Notes under the pieces: model-generated
The model's database searches: none
What the model saw: the letters and a program-made list of their open reading frames with translations, nothing else
Told to the model about the DNA's origin: nothing
Made by a program: the position numbers and the translations under genes
Assembly: GCA_015179025.1 (NCBI GenBank)
Contig: WHUX01000063.1
Coordinates: 186,001-250,000, forward strand
Direction of reading: 5' to 3'
From: Terfezia claveryi
Lineage: Eukaryota > Ascomycota > Pezizomycetes > Pezizales > Pezizaceae
Length of the DNA: 64,000 nucleotides
Shown: piece after piece, positions 46,233-58,662 of the stretch
Numbering within the stretch: the stretch's first letter is position 1
Layout: each line of letters starts with the position of its first letter

Positions 46233-49200
46233 TATATAATCGACCACAAATCTAGAGCCTTTACTGGCCCAGGCATTCAATTCTATCATGCACTGCCATC
46301 ATGCCGTACTAGAGTAATATTCTAGAATGAGAGCTCATCCATACTCAAATAGCCGCATTGCTCTGCTAGCTAGCATTCTTACTTTCGGATCTCTATATGA
46401 GAAATGTTCTGATAGCTATGTTGGATCCCCTATTCGTCCAGCCAAGTCATGGGCATTTCCTCGTGTATAATTCACAATATCCATGACATACATCCTCGTT
46501 ATCCACAATGCGATGCTTGCTATTACCGGTACCGCCACCTCCTCATTGAAAAAAGCAAGGTAGAATGAAGGTCGGTAAACAAGACTGCTATCGAATGATC
46601 CTGATCGCCAATCGGCCTGCAACATTCACAATCCAGCGAATCACGAAGCGACAACGCAGAAACGTCCCATGCAGCCAACGCGTTTCACAAAACGACCGCA
46701 CCGCATAAACTCGTGGAGCCGAGACTTGAACGAATATGTATGGTGGATGGGCCTGCAACGACCATGTGCTGCGAATGCAAAAAAATTTAGAGTATTTTAT
46801 ATTTCCCTGACATGGTTGTACATACAGCAGTATAGGCACGTGATGGGCACATATTGCCTTCGAGTTTCGAAGTTTTCTGTATGTCGTCGATGCATCTCAA
46901 ATTGTACTCGGGCATTCTACGTGTACGATGTCTCTGTTTGGAGTATCCCGGGAAGAATGGTGAAGTCACAGGACAGGTAGGTATATAAGCTTTTGTGACT
47001 GTGGTGATTCCGTGTCTGAGTTAGCAGGGACATATTTTCCTTACGTTTTTTTTTATTCTTGGGAAAAATGGAGTTGTCGACAGGACTCGTTGGCGATGCC
47101 GGATCATAGGTTGCACTGCAGCTGGGCCAAGCCTAGCATAGTTCGATCGAGAAACAACAACTGTTCCTTTTTGGACCACCTTATCACGCAGCAGCACTAC
47201 AGCAGCACCATCACCAGTTCTCATCCCATGACCATGCCGTGCAGAAACGCCGACTTTTGAAGCTTGAAGAAAAAATCCTTTGCTACTTGAGGATGAAAAC
47301 AGACATGAATGATTAAGGGCCGGGCCGATACGTGTGACAACTAGCGCTTGTACATAAACGTTCGACGTTCTGCTTTACAGCTAAACTCGATCTCCACAAG
47401 CATCTTCTGTCAGGTACGGACATGCTGACAGGGTCCCAAGTAGCTCCTTACTCCTGAGCCTGGCTCCAACCCAAATCTTCCCAACAACATCACTGCCGCA
47501 TGACAATTACATGGCGAATCCGCATAAGGAGTGTGGTTACGTACTCGAGGCCATATGACCCGACGCTGCGATGAGTATTGTCTCACTCTTGACGTGCCGT
47601 CACTGACAGCTTTCTGAAGCACAACTACCTAGTGTTGCAAATTGGCTCCAATTGTTCGTTCTGTGTTTTTACCCCTTACAGAAATGCTTTCGTGGTCCTC
47701 GACGTTTGGGAATTTATATGGAATGTTATCCTTGCTGGGTGCTAGCCTGGTTGATAGTTAGGTAGCCCTCCCACTGCTCCCTTGGAACCCCCCAAACCTC
47801 CATCGAATCTGTTTGTCCCCAGCGTACTAATCCTTGTTCCAGATCATCTAGAGTGTGGAGTACCTACTGGTACCAAGGTACCCGACAAGGGAGAAGGGAA
47901 AAGTGTTTACTGGGATATGCGCGAAGTTCGCCCCAAGCGATAAAGATAGGGGAAGTTGAAATAGCAGTTTGAGTCGAACACGTCGCTCTGAGACTATCCG
48001 GGTAATAAAAGGGAATTGTTACTATAGGGCGGAACGGGATTTGCACACAGGAAAATTATTTACAGTCTATTCACACATGCGCACCTTCGTCGCCTTCCGG
48101 AAGAAGTTGCGAACGCCATGTCCATCTGCAGCCTCGTTTCTATGTTCCCACAAGCATAGTGTGCATCGCAACTCGGGAGATGCTCATTATCATGGTTTCA
48201 ACTGGATAATGTTCGGGGTACCCTTGCTTGTCTGGTTTTCTCTTCGCTGCATTCCAGAAAATTCCAGAACCCATGTGGAAGTGCACAAGCTAAAGCTTGC
48301 GACCTTGTTCCATTATTCTCTCACACAATATGTTTTACAGTATGTCCTTCATTTTATCCCGTACCTACCATCGCACTTATTACGCCGCATGCGCCGGATC
48401 TACATAAATATAGGAACTCCGGACCGAAAACCCCCCCGGAAGCGAGATATTTCTTGAGAAAGGTGTGCATCCAGAAATGTGCGTCTAAAAGGGTACCTGC
48501 CTGCATACGCCCGGTCTCGTGGAGTGGACCCTGACCATAAAACTGGTGGGCAATGCAGTTATCCGCGAAGACAAGATACCGCATCCTCCACTTTTGCTCT
48601 CTTATTGGTTCAACTAACACCCGAACCACCTTCCTAATATTCCCGTCTTGCTATCCTTGGTCTAGTGCAACAAAGTCTATGTAAGATATACCGTCATTGA
48701 GTCAAAGGGCGCTTGGAGGGTGTTGAAGGCTTCTAGTGGGCATACGTCGGCTGTTCAGGGAAGCCTTATCGATGAGGCACTTATCATAGTGAGTTGCTTA
48801 AGGCCAGGTATACATTTGGAAGAGAGCTGCAAGGGTGTCAAGGTTCCATATCTCCTGGTACCGCGTTACAATATCAGTTTAAATTTGGGTGTATGTTTCA
48901 CTTATGTCGCCGGGACGGTGGTTCTCTAGTATCAATAGCACTGTTCACATATTGCCAATTTCATTCTAACAATGTAACAATAGTCCCTCAACTAGCTAAG
49001 GAATAGTAGAATAATACACCTTAGTACAACTCGTAAGATTTTGGAAGTTGATAGTCTTTACGGCTTTCATATGGGCAATGACAACTGGGCTTGAAATTAT
49101 TGGCAGAGTAGCTTCGACAGTACCGTTTGAGATCTCTCCTCGATCAGGAAAGAAGAAGACCTCCTGGCTAGCTATATATGTTGGAACCCTTTATATCGAG

Positions 49201-51389
49201 ATATTTTGGACTAAGAACTTTAATGCCTCGTGCTATAGTTTTTAATTTCACAGGGTAATCTACACGAGTTGCAGCACAAACTATATTAACTGTTAAATTA
49301 CAATAACTTCACTAGTTCGGTCTCTAGAGAGCGTGTTTGGTGTTTTGGCCCTTCACCAAGTCTAAGGAGTTGAGGGTAATTGACCACACTCATATTATTA
49401 CCAGATTCTTGAAACGTAACAGAAAAATAGGAGTTTCCTCCAGCCCTCGTAGTGGGTAATGGGCATTCAAGGAGCTATTACAGGACATTTGAAAGGATTC
49501 CATAAAATGCTGCTGAACCAAAAGGTTTTCATCTTCATTAGAGTTCTTTTAGGAAATTTTTATTAAAAAAAATCAACCCAGTACTCGTATGCGGCGCTAA
49601 GGAGAGGCCCATGACAAGCTACCCAGAAATCGGAGTGGGTTCAAGAGTAGGGCAGGTTAGTTCCGTCCACACGCGCAATTCAATACATCTTGCAAAGTAG
49701 GATCATGAAGTGATGAAATGACATAGTAACACTGCTAATGGAATGCCAAGTTAATCACTGAATTGTCATATCCGTGTGAAGGAACTAGATTCATCGGCGA
49801 GTATCGTCTCCTTATGCAGTCCTCCTCAGCTATATATGGCGCCTTCTCCCTACCCACCGACGCCAGACGAAGCTGTTCTTGAGAGTGCACGTCAAAAAAA
49901 GTGTTCCAGCATAGCCGGCCTCGTGAGGTGGAGCCCCGGCAGCAGCATCATGGTTGGATCTTATTCTGAGGTTATCCCTTCATTTGCTAAACCAATTCCC
50001 AACCAATTCCTTTCTCTTCTATTCTCTTCTCTCTCCTTTTCGTCTTCAATCCACCTTATTAAGGTTTTGTCAATTCGTAAGATCATTCTTATTGGTTTAT
50101 CCCTTGCTTATCTGGGGAAAGTCTCGCCGGATTACTGGCTGCCAGGTCCAACTTTACACCTCAGGTGCAACAACAATAGACAACCTCAAACGAACAGTAT
50201 GAGTGTCCATTGAACCAAGCTGGTTGTGGGATGATGTGTGATCCAAGTGTGACCCTGGAATTGCTGACAGATGGGCCGAACATAGGAAATATAGATGTAT
50301 AGATAGAGAATAGGTAGGCAATAGGTATGCAGATAGGAGGATATAATCCTTCTTAACCCACCTGTCTACAAGTACCCTTCCACAGGTTGGAGTCGGAAAA
50401 AGTGGACTGCAGGCTGCTTTTGCCTGGCGTATACCTGAAATAATATCCGCGAGTAATACAATATTGATTTTAGGGGCCATTGTTTGTTGATTTTTGTTTC
50501 CTGTGATTTAGTCGTTTATTTCTATACATGCATTTGTTTAGGCATAATATAGCATGGCATGGCGAGACACATAAATGCACTGAATTTGAGGGCAAACTAC
50601 AGATATCAGAATGAAATGCAGAAGCCGAAGCTATTGTCGCTTCCCTCTGGGAATAAGCCGAAATGTATTGCCAGTCTGTGACTAGAATGATGGTTGTCTA
50701 TTTCGGGCTTTTGTGGTTAGTACAGTAGTTATTATTTGTAGCTTTAGGGTCGCCTTACTTACTAAAGTCGATATTTGATAGTGATCTTTCTGATTACTAT
50801 GATTGGGCATATCACTAGTCAAGTTTAAGTTGCCGTGACAGAGGCAAATGGCGAGTTTCAAAATCTGATTAGGGTGTGGAACATCTCTACTTCATCAGAT
50901 TCTATAATTTGGTGATGAAGTGGTGTTAGTGTCATTAGACTATAAAATGTGTCTCTGAGGCAACCAGACTAGTCTCTGAGATGATTTTACTCGCAGGTAC
51001 CGGTAGCTCGTGTTAGTCAGGTTGGCACGTGGTAACTTTGGCATGTCCCCCTTGCAATACCTACAGTCACATGAAAAAAGTCCTCTGCCTTGGCAAATTC
51101 TTGGCAAAACGGCCAACAGTAGCACCAATATAAATATTTTTTAGAAATCAAGGCTGCTAGATAAACACATAAAAAAAATTTCAGAATTAAGAAAGAAGTT
51201 CATAGTCTCTTCTCTAGTTTTTTGCACATAGGTATGATGCCCTAGGCAGGTACAGTGGTTCGGAATTGAACTTATTTTAAAATCCGCAAAAATGGCGCTA
51301 GTATATGGAGAATAGTGCAGAAGACTTTTTTCATGGCATAGAATAATATGTATGTACAGTACATACGGTACGGAATTGACAAGTTTATA

Positions 51390-51528
51390 CAGTTGACAAA
51401 AAGTTTCGTACCCTGCATTACATTGCAATGCATGTCTTACTCCTACTCAAGCCAGACTACTCCTACTGCTTGTACTGAGGGCCATTTTAGGCATGGGCGG
51501 GGGTATACGAGACTTTTTGCCACCTTAG
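51390..51528. mobile_element. 139-bp TA-flanked miniature inverted-repeat element, copy 2
   Basis: The left end (CAGTTGACAAAAAGTTTCGTA) and right end (reverse complement CTAAGGTGGCAAAAAGTCTCG) form an imperfect inverted repeat. TA flanks both sides (51388-51389, 51529-51530). The left half (GTTTCGTACCCTGCATTACA, then ATGTCTTAC) matches the right half of the element at 28000-28156 read on the other strand, so both are one family. There is no coding capacity. Confidence 0.62.
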
Positions 51529-52503
51529 TACCGGTAGGTACATAGCTGTATCCACCTGTGTGATAAACAAACCCACCTTCGCCACAGCCAACAATTGTAA
51601 AGTAGCCAATTGCAAAAGATTGTATTTTAAGTAGGGTGGAGGCCATGTGGAGATCCCCCTAGTCTGGTTGCATGGAGATCGAGATCATCGGGGTAGCTTG
51701 GTGTTTTCATCCATCTACAGTATTTCCTTCCGGGTCTTGTCAAGTGATTTGTTGGAGTTCCTTCACTATACATGTACTGTACTAGTACACGTGTTGTGTA
51801 CGGTACTGGCTACTTGGTATCCCTCTTAGCGAATATTACTGTACTTAGAAAGTTACATCCTAAGTACGGAGTAAGTAAACAAACTACTCTACACCCATGT
51901 ATTAGCCTCGAACCCAACTCTCTTGAAACTTGCGGAACGGACCCCTGTATTGCCGGATTTTAATATCCTTTCTTCAGTCATGCTGATACTTAAGCTGTGT
52001 GATTTTACAGTTATACATATATGGTAAACGCAGCTGTACTATGTTGTACAACATTCGTAAATTCCACGAAGATATACCTATATCAGAACGAAACTTCAAA
52101 CTCATTATTGAGATCCATTTCCTGTCATGATATCTTTGTAAAAAAATTCAAACAAGATAAACAAGAAACAAAAGCAAGCAAGCAATGAATAGATGTAAAA
52201 ATAATTCATCATTACGCTGGTTGCTTGCTGACTGAGTAATATAGACATGATAAACAAATATACCTTTGCTCTCTCTCTACTGGTGTGTCCTCCACCCCAC
52301 ATAGATTCATCGATCTATTTATCGACGGCGTATAACATTACCCTTCCCTCCTTGCTATTTCATATCCATCTCTCGCTTCCAAATGAGTCATTAACCCTAA
52401 TCGTCTCCCATCCTCCATCCCCCAAAACGGCAACTGATGCTCTACATCCCACTTCCCTCAAGCAAATTCACTCCCTATTCCTCCACAATCGCTATTCTCT
52501 CCT

Positions 52504-53297
52504 CTACCATTGCGCAAACCTAACAACCCACACCCTAACCAAACTATCGTACCCCACAAAATCCCCTGCCCTCAACAGCGCCGCCGCATCCACATTCAAC
52601 GGGCTATCCGGCTCCGGGGAGGTCAGTAAGCTATGTATGGCTGTGAGTGTGAACGCGAGAGTATATGCCGGTGACCAGGTTGTTTTAAGGAGATCGAGGC
52701 AGACGTGGCCAGTCTATAGATCGTGTTAGCCCCACTATTCAGAATACGCATAACTAAGGGAAGTGCACATTGAGGTGGACATTGGGATGGCATATAGGTG
52801 TGATGAATTTGACTTTGGGGGGATGTAAGGGGTAGTTGTCGGGGACTATGATGTCGAGGAGCCAGCGGCCTCCTGTGGATAGAATTGATTAGTTAGTGTC
52901 AGTTGCTTTGACTGTATCTCTTGCTCGCTCGCTTCGCCATGCTCAATTTAGAATCGACCCAATAAGTATTCACCACCTCGTGTAGCTGCAGCAACCAGCA
53001 AATTACTTGTAGCAGCAAACAAACACAACAAAAAACAGGCGGAGAAAAAGCGGTTCACCGCAAACAGCACAGCGAGTAGTTGATAGATGAGGCTGATAAA
53101 TGATAAATAGGGAGTAGGCGAAGAGGAGGAAACTCACGTTCATAGGCAGTCCCCGGCACACCCTTCATGATTGCCGTCCAATGGAGGAGATCGCCTTCTA
53201 CGGGTGCAAGCTCTTCGAGGCATTCGTGGGGATCTTTGGCATAGTTTTTGAGTTCGCCGAGGAGGCGTCTGGAGACGGAGATGACGGGGGCGGCCAT
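52504..53297 (-). CDS. PEX4: peroxisomal ubiquitin-conjugating enzyme E2, Pex4 type
   Basis: E2 that mono-ubiquitinates the import receptor Pex5 at the peroxisome surface, with Pex22 as anchor and the Pex2/10/12 ring ligases, so that the receptor can be recycled. Three exons on the minus strand: 53297-53138, 52872-52769 and 52713-52504; introns are 265 and 55 bp; the product is 157 residues, the normal E2 size. Splicing makes GTAYERGRWLLDI and CHPNVHLNTGHVCLDLLK. The HPN motif is at 82-84 and the catalytic cysteine at Cys93. The tail LTSPEPDSPLNVDAAALLRAGD, with the terminal GYDSLVRVWVVRF, is the signature that separates Pex4 from other E2s. The donor of intron 2 is weak (GTGCAC) but gives the only frame-consistent join, with a CTAAC branch point. 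The first intron is long for this window. Confidence in Pex4 is high but rests on remembered family patterns. Confidence 0.9.
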
Positions 53298-54427
53298 TGC
53301 GATCGTTTAGGTATCTGGAGAGTGAGAAGCGTTTGCTTTGGCTTTGAAGATTTTTGTTATTTGCGGTGCAGCTTGGGTCGAATTAACGAAACTCGAGATA
53401 CGGGTTATCTGAAACGAATTCTTGTTCACGATGTGGCGAGATGTTCGCTTCGTACAGTATTAGTATTAGGTATTGTATCTCGTTTGGATCCGATTGCCCA
53501 ATAGACAGCTTCCTTCACGCGGTTCCCTGAGATTTTATGTCGGTGAGGGAGAAACGAGAAAAAGGTGGGGTTGCACTGCGGATTAGAGTATTACAGTGTA
53601 ACTAGCCAGAGGCTGATTATTAAAAATAGACAGACGGCAAGTCTGTTTTATTTGGGAAAGGGAAAGATGCGCTATGTAGGTAGGTGTTGTGTGATTGACG
53701 ATAAATCGTGGTTATTTCATGAGAGGCAAGACGGATTTTATATGCAACGCGGCAACCACAACACGTACAGGTCGGGATGTCTTGGGTATAACTTATGCTT
53801 GAACGACGCGCCTACACGAGCAGATGTGAGGTAGGAGCAGGGCGGCGGGATGTCTTATATGGAGTCAATGTTCTCAAGACTTCACAGCTTTGCGGACGTC
53901 AAGAATCTGGAGTTTTGACCTGTCATATCAACCTTCTACCTGAGCTTAGACCTGAGCTCAACCCTGCAATTGCCCCTGCTGCCGGTGATACCCCTAATCC
54001 CCATCGCTCTTCATTCAACAAAGCAGCCTGCTATGAGCTGAAGCCTCAACTGAGCTGCCGAGGTGTGGGCGTATGTAGGGGGCAGCGGGGCGGTGCCCCT
54101 TCCTTGTAATATCCGGAACCAGTTATAAATACAAATCACAAAGCTAATATGATATATACCCAGCTCATGGGTTCTTCTTCTTTTCCTATTTTGATAAAAA
54201 GGCTGACCGTTATTGCCGGGTCATATTGGCAATATCAGACCTCTGGCAAATTATCTCATGACCATGAGCTGTGCAACTAGCTGCCACTCCTTACTGGAAA
54301 GCTTAGTGGTTCTCATTTGAGATGACTTAATTTATTTTAATTGACTTTTTCCTTTGCAGCTTCCAGAAGCATTACATTACCGAGCCCACAGGCTGCCGAT
54401 CTTGAGTTTTCGTAATATCTCATCCCC

Positions 54428-54455
54428 ACTGCGAGGGGTTGTGCAACCAGGCTAA
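54428..54455 (-). repeat. double-hairpin dispersed motif, inverted copy
   Basis: The reverse strand reads GCCTGGTTGCACAACCCCTC followed by GCAG, matching the family consensus with the central G missing. GGTTG and CAACC arms are kept. Confidence 0.55.
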
Positions 54456-55647
54456 CTGCTGTTTAAGTGGTAGTGATTCCATTGTTTGATTTCAGTCTAT
54501 ATATATACTCCTCACTTAGATGGTTTATACATATATACCAGTCAGTTAAGTCGGTTTACCATCATCATCGAAGACAGGTAAGATTCCGAAACTGCTCAAT
54601 TACACTAGTTGAGAAGCACCTACGTCACCGGCGAATACCTCAATAATACTCCACCGCCACCCAGCATATTGGTTCCAGGCACACGGAGTGACCCTAGATA
54701 GAGTATTCAGGGGAATTAGGGGAATCTTTGTTCCATTATGTAATTACTACTCACTACCGGCTGACCGGCTTAGCGAAAGTACAGTTCTACTCTAAACTTT
54801 GGTGGATACCTTCCTAGCCCACGCACGATTATACACATCGAGACACTGCCTCAGTGCCTTCCTGGAAGCGGACTCCAAATAGAATCTCTCACCACATGTA
54901 TGTAGTGAGTTGTTTTTTTTGTTTTCGAACTCCCGATGGCAAAGCCCGAATTCGCTCACTTGAGGTGTAGATGCACGGCTGTCTGGTTTTAGGGTAGGAA
55001 CATGACGAAGATGGACAAGAACATGGACAAATTTTCTTAAATTCACTCCACATACGTTGAGATTCTCAATTCGGCAGTGGTGGAGAACAAAGGTGAGGAA
55101 AGGTGAGGTGATCAAGATAACTAGTACTGGATCTGACTTTACCCAACATACCTGATGTATGCACATACATTCCTTATTCATCTCCAACGTTGATATCCTA
55201 TCCTCATCTTCTTGGCTCAAGACTTCTCCGCCCTCTTCTCTTTTTCATCATACACACTCTTCCCTCTCGGAAATGAATAATCTGTCGACTATCAAGCGAG
55301 AGAGACAGTCCGGACTTGCAAGCGCCAATACCGGGGAGAGCAGTGTAAAACTTAAGGACTTGCGCTTGATGATTCTAAAAGGGAGAGTAAATCCCCGCAA
55401 GGGACTGTGCCCACACCATCATAGAGGCTTCACTCGAATTTCATTTTCTACTTCGCACACTTGTGGATTTACATTACTATCATCGTTAAAGCTCCTGTTC
55501 GAGTATTGAAAAAGGAACAAGACAGTGAGCTTGTAACCAAGCGGGTTAAAAAGGCAAATACTCAGTGGAAGTACCATTGTTACCCCAATCATGTATCTTG
55601 TTACTTAACGGCATTTTGTTAACGAAGAGTATTCTGGTGTCTGTTAG

Positions 55648-56151
55648 GTGAGGTCCTTCATCATTCATGGACCATACAACTCCGGCAAAGCGACGTTTTT
55701 ATGGCCACTCGGAGAGGTGCTCAATAGGGAGGCCGATATCACTTGTGTATCTTTTGATATGCTGGGGATCAAGGGCATGACGGTGAGTGAATGCGATGGT
55801 ATCTATAACTGCAGACCTTTGACGAAGCTAGAACTCACTGCGCGCCTAAGAAAGCAAAGTCAACGCCATTTTCTCGTGGATGGAATTCGAACTTCAATAT
55901 CATATTCACTTCCGACTCTCGTCTTTTGATAGAAAAGGATTTCTAAGAAATCTTTCGCTCAACATGATCTGCTGTCGGCGCATATAACGCACTAGACCTC
56001 ACTCTCGAAAATTTCACAACTAACGAGGAGAGATCTATTCCGGCCTTTAACAAGACTGGCTTCTCTCAGATGCTATTATCTTCTGGGCGAGCTTTTCGAA
56101 TTATATAAACGGTATCTCAACCCGGAAGGGGGTCTTTTGGATGTTCAGAAA
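55648..56151 (+). pseudogene. decayed P-loop NTPase-like gene
   Basis: After an acceptor-like GTTAG the frame reads SFIIHGPYNSGKATFLWPLG, then READITCVSFDMLGIKG: a Walker A-like GPYNSGKAT followed by a helix and a beta strand ending in Asp, as at the start of AAA-type or kinase P-loop domains. The usual Ser/Thr after GK is Ala. The frame then breaks at a stop near 55929. Some 130 bp later another frame reads RLASLRCYYLLGELFELYKR and YLNPEGGLLDVQK before a stop at 56151. The two parts look like one protein with frame damage, though a missed intron could join them. No family is named. Confidence 0.35.
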
Positions 56152-57275
56152 TAGATGGATCAAATGGCCATCCAGCTTCTTTCATAAAGCTGTTAAAGCT
56201 CTTTAGAGTGAAAGTCGACCAGCTCCTGTGGATTTCATGGAGCTTAGCGTTGCACCAAGGCCTTGAGATGGGGCGTATCGTACATTTAAGCAGACTCTGA
56301 GGCGATGAATTTCGGTAGTAGAAAAATCATGTTCGTGGGCCTCACAATCAGCGGACCGGCGGGTGACTAATCTGGACAAATGTCAGCTTGACATGTTCCT
56401 ATTGGTCGAGGATGGTCACGAGTTAAATTATATTACACAGCTAGCTGGTTGTGTCTAGTAGTTGGTAGGCTGGTAGCCACTTGTATTCAGGCAGTCTGCT
56501 AGTCAGCTGTTTTGCCTTGCAGTTGATCAGTCTCTCAGTAAGTTAACTCAGTTACTGACTGGTCAGTCTGTCACTCTTGTTGTTTGCAGAGACATCTCAT
56601 AGCTAATTTTTATCTATGCTTTTTTTTTGTTAGTTGCGAGTTTCTCTGACTTTATTTGTTCCACTGTCCTCTCTACCAACTGTCTATAGATCTTGTCAGG
56701 AGTTTGTTACACATTATGGTTGAAGATTGAATTCTTTTTGAGTTGTAATTTGTAAGGAGTCAATATAGGGCTTCTTATATTTGTTGGTAAATAAATCAAG
56801 TAGATATCACCTGCCAAAGGGAAACCCTCGACTCCGTACAAGAGATCTTATGTCGCAGTTCCCAACTACACAAGAGGAATGCGGGACTCGATGAAATGGT
56901 CAACGATAGTGTGGGACAATTTGTATTGGTCACAATCGCAAATTGGAAGGTTAAGTACTTGCACCGAGGACCAGCACGTTGTATTCTAGATGGAAAGTCC
57001 AGGCACCATACAACAGCTGATTTGAAACCTGGGGAACAGGGACGGATCGCAGAGGATTGAACTACCAGAGGTGATAATGATGAGAAATTACAAATGGTTA
57101 GAAAGACCAAAGAAACAAGATCATCATGAGGATACGAGAAAAGGAATCTAACATCTCATGAGACATGCTTATGTATACATAAAACTTAACGACCGAAAAC
57201 GGTAGTAGTGTTCCAAGATGGCAGTGGCTCTTGTGTAACGCACCAAAAATGGGAACCTTACGGGAATATTTGTAG

Positions 57276-57303
57276 TAGTCTGGTTGGCACAAGCCTCTCG
57301 TAG
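57276..57303 (+). repeat. double-hairpin dispersed motif
   Basis: Reads TAGTCTGGTTGGCACAAGCC and continues TCTCGTAG. One base differs from the consensus in the CAACC arm. Confidence 0.6.
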
Positions 57304-57389
57304 GTCGGGCACTACTCCTCGGGCAAGGTCGCACCCGTTAATCAGATGCCTTTTTAAGTGTTCAAATCTCAGGGCCTGTTGGGGTAGTC

Positions 57390-57416
57390 TAGTCTGGTTG
57401 GCACAATCCCCTCCAC
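57390..57416 (+). repeat. double-hairpin dispersed motif
   Basis: Reads TAGTCTGGTTGGCACAATCC and continues CCTCCAC. It lies 114 bp from the previous copy in the same orientation; the second hairpin is lost. Confidence 0.55.
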
Positions 57417-58662
57417 AGGAAGCTGTTGGGGGTGGGCTCGACTAAGTTGGAGTTTAGAAAAACTTGGTCAGATGTTAATATATTTGCAGGCGATAATGGT
57501 GGTGGACTCAGGATCTAGCTGGCGAAGGCTAAAGCCCTGCCTCATCTGGGGAGTTATGGCTTTGGGGGGAGTGGGAGTGTAGATATCAAGATTTGAAATT
57601 GGTGATACTTCGCCGGATAGTTATGGGAGGGAAAACACCTGACGTAGGATAGATGTGTGGTACATTTCTGGGCACGCAGCTGGGGTACATATTTCAGAAA
57701 ACAAGTAGAGCAATGTATCATGACGTAGATTCTTTTGTGCTTAATTTTCTAGGGCCGGGTTTTGATGCTTTTGAGCACGCGGCTAGGGAATATTAGGGGA
57801 GGAAATTGGGGAGGTGGCGGAGGTTGGGGTGGCGCAGGCGCGCAAGTATCGTGCGTTAGGTTTGGGGTTTTAGATTAGAAAAGAAATTCTGGAGGCTACA
57901 GAGGTTGTTTGAATGATCAACTTGCCGAGGTATGAAAGGAGGGAAATTAGATAATGCTCAAGGGTATAACGATGAGAATAAAAGGCATAATCTAAGAATT
58001 GTGGGGTATGTACTGGTTGGGTTTCTTCGCAGGTCCCCTTCCTTTTTAGCGTTATTTTTATTATTGTATTAAGGGACACAGAGTTGCTCTATATATTATT
58101 AATCAGGGTAATCTAGCTGAAAATGCCTGATACAATCTTCCAAATAAAGAGGGGGAGGGGCTCCCTTGCCCTGGTGCAACGTAAACTTCTCCCTATAGTA
58201 ATCGTTGACCATTGCTATACCTCAAGGGAAGTCCCAAATAAACGTACTTCAATGAAACACTAGTCTCGATCAGACCCTCGTAGAGGTGAAACACCCTGTT
58301 GTCCACTCCTGCAAAAGGCATGAGGTCACATGCTTGTGCAGTCAAGACTGTGCTTACAACCGCTGGACAGTCAAATGTGGAAAGACAAACATCCATCTTT
58401 AAATATCTGTCATATACATCGTTGAAGCACATCATTCATATAATATATAGCACTCGGTTGGCCCATAGGCCCGCAGAGCAGATGGGATCTCTCTTCCGAC
58501 TCATGACCAGGTACCAAACATTCTTCCACGTCATAAACATAACAAAAACCAGAGCCGCATTCTCCAGACTACCAAATTGTAACCGCAAATGCAGCATAGA
58601 ATCCGCAACAACACAGCAACGCCAACCCAAAGGCAAAAAGCATAAACTGGTATACTTAATAC

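Larger units (their letters stand above)
44620..52503. other. 7.9-kb gene-poor region
   Basis: No gene is supported. Contents: a 17-bp tandem array (46173-46232), open frames without family (45831-46325; 47969-48457, whose first ATG is well inside), an exon-like open segment with a P-loop-like string (about 50386-50488), and a TA-flanked miniature inverted-repeat element (51390-51528). GTAC-rich palindromic words cluster near 51350 and 51770. Confidence 0.45.
53298..58662. other. 5.4-kb gene-poor region with a P-loop protein relic and hairpin motifs
   Basis: Contains a decayed P-loop gene (55648-56151) and copies of the double-hairpin motif at 54428-54455, 57276-57303 and 57390-57416. Other open frames (for example the minus-strand 54792-55220, which opens only at TTG) are not convincing. 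A TG/GTCAGT-rich stretch with repeated CAGTCTG-like words occupies about 56440-56600. Confidence 0.45.

Noticed and set aside
45831..46325. 164-codon open frame with an ATG
   Set aside because: No domain, signal or splice structure, and a similarly long frame overlaps on the other strand; composition looks random.
47969..48457. 162-codon open frame
   Set aside because: Begins at TTG; the portion after the first ATG has no recognisable feature and an irregular Cys/His/Arg-rich composition.
54801..54878. Possible BTB-domain remnant (TFLAHARLYTSRHCLSAFLE)
   Set aside because: Only a short HARLY-like string resembles BTB proteins, with no upstream domain core and an immediate stop.
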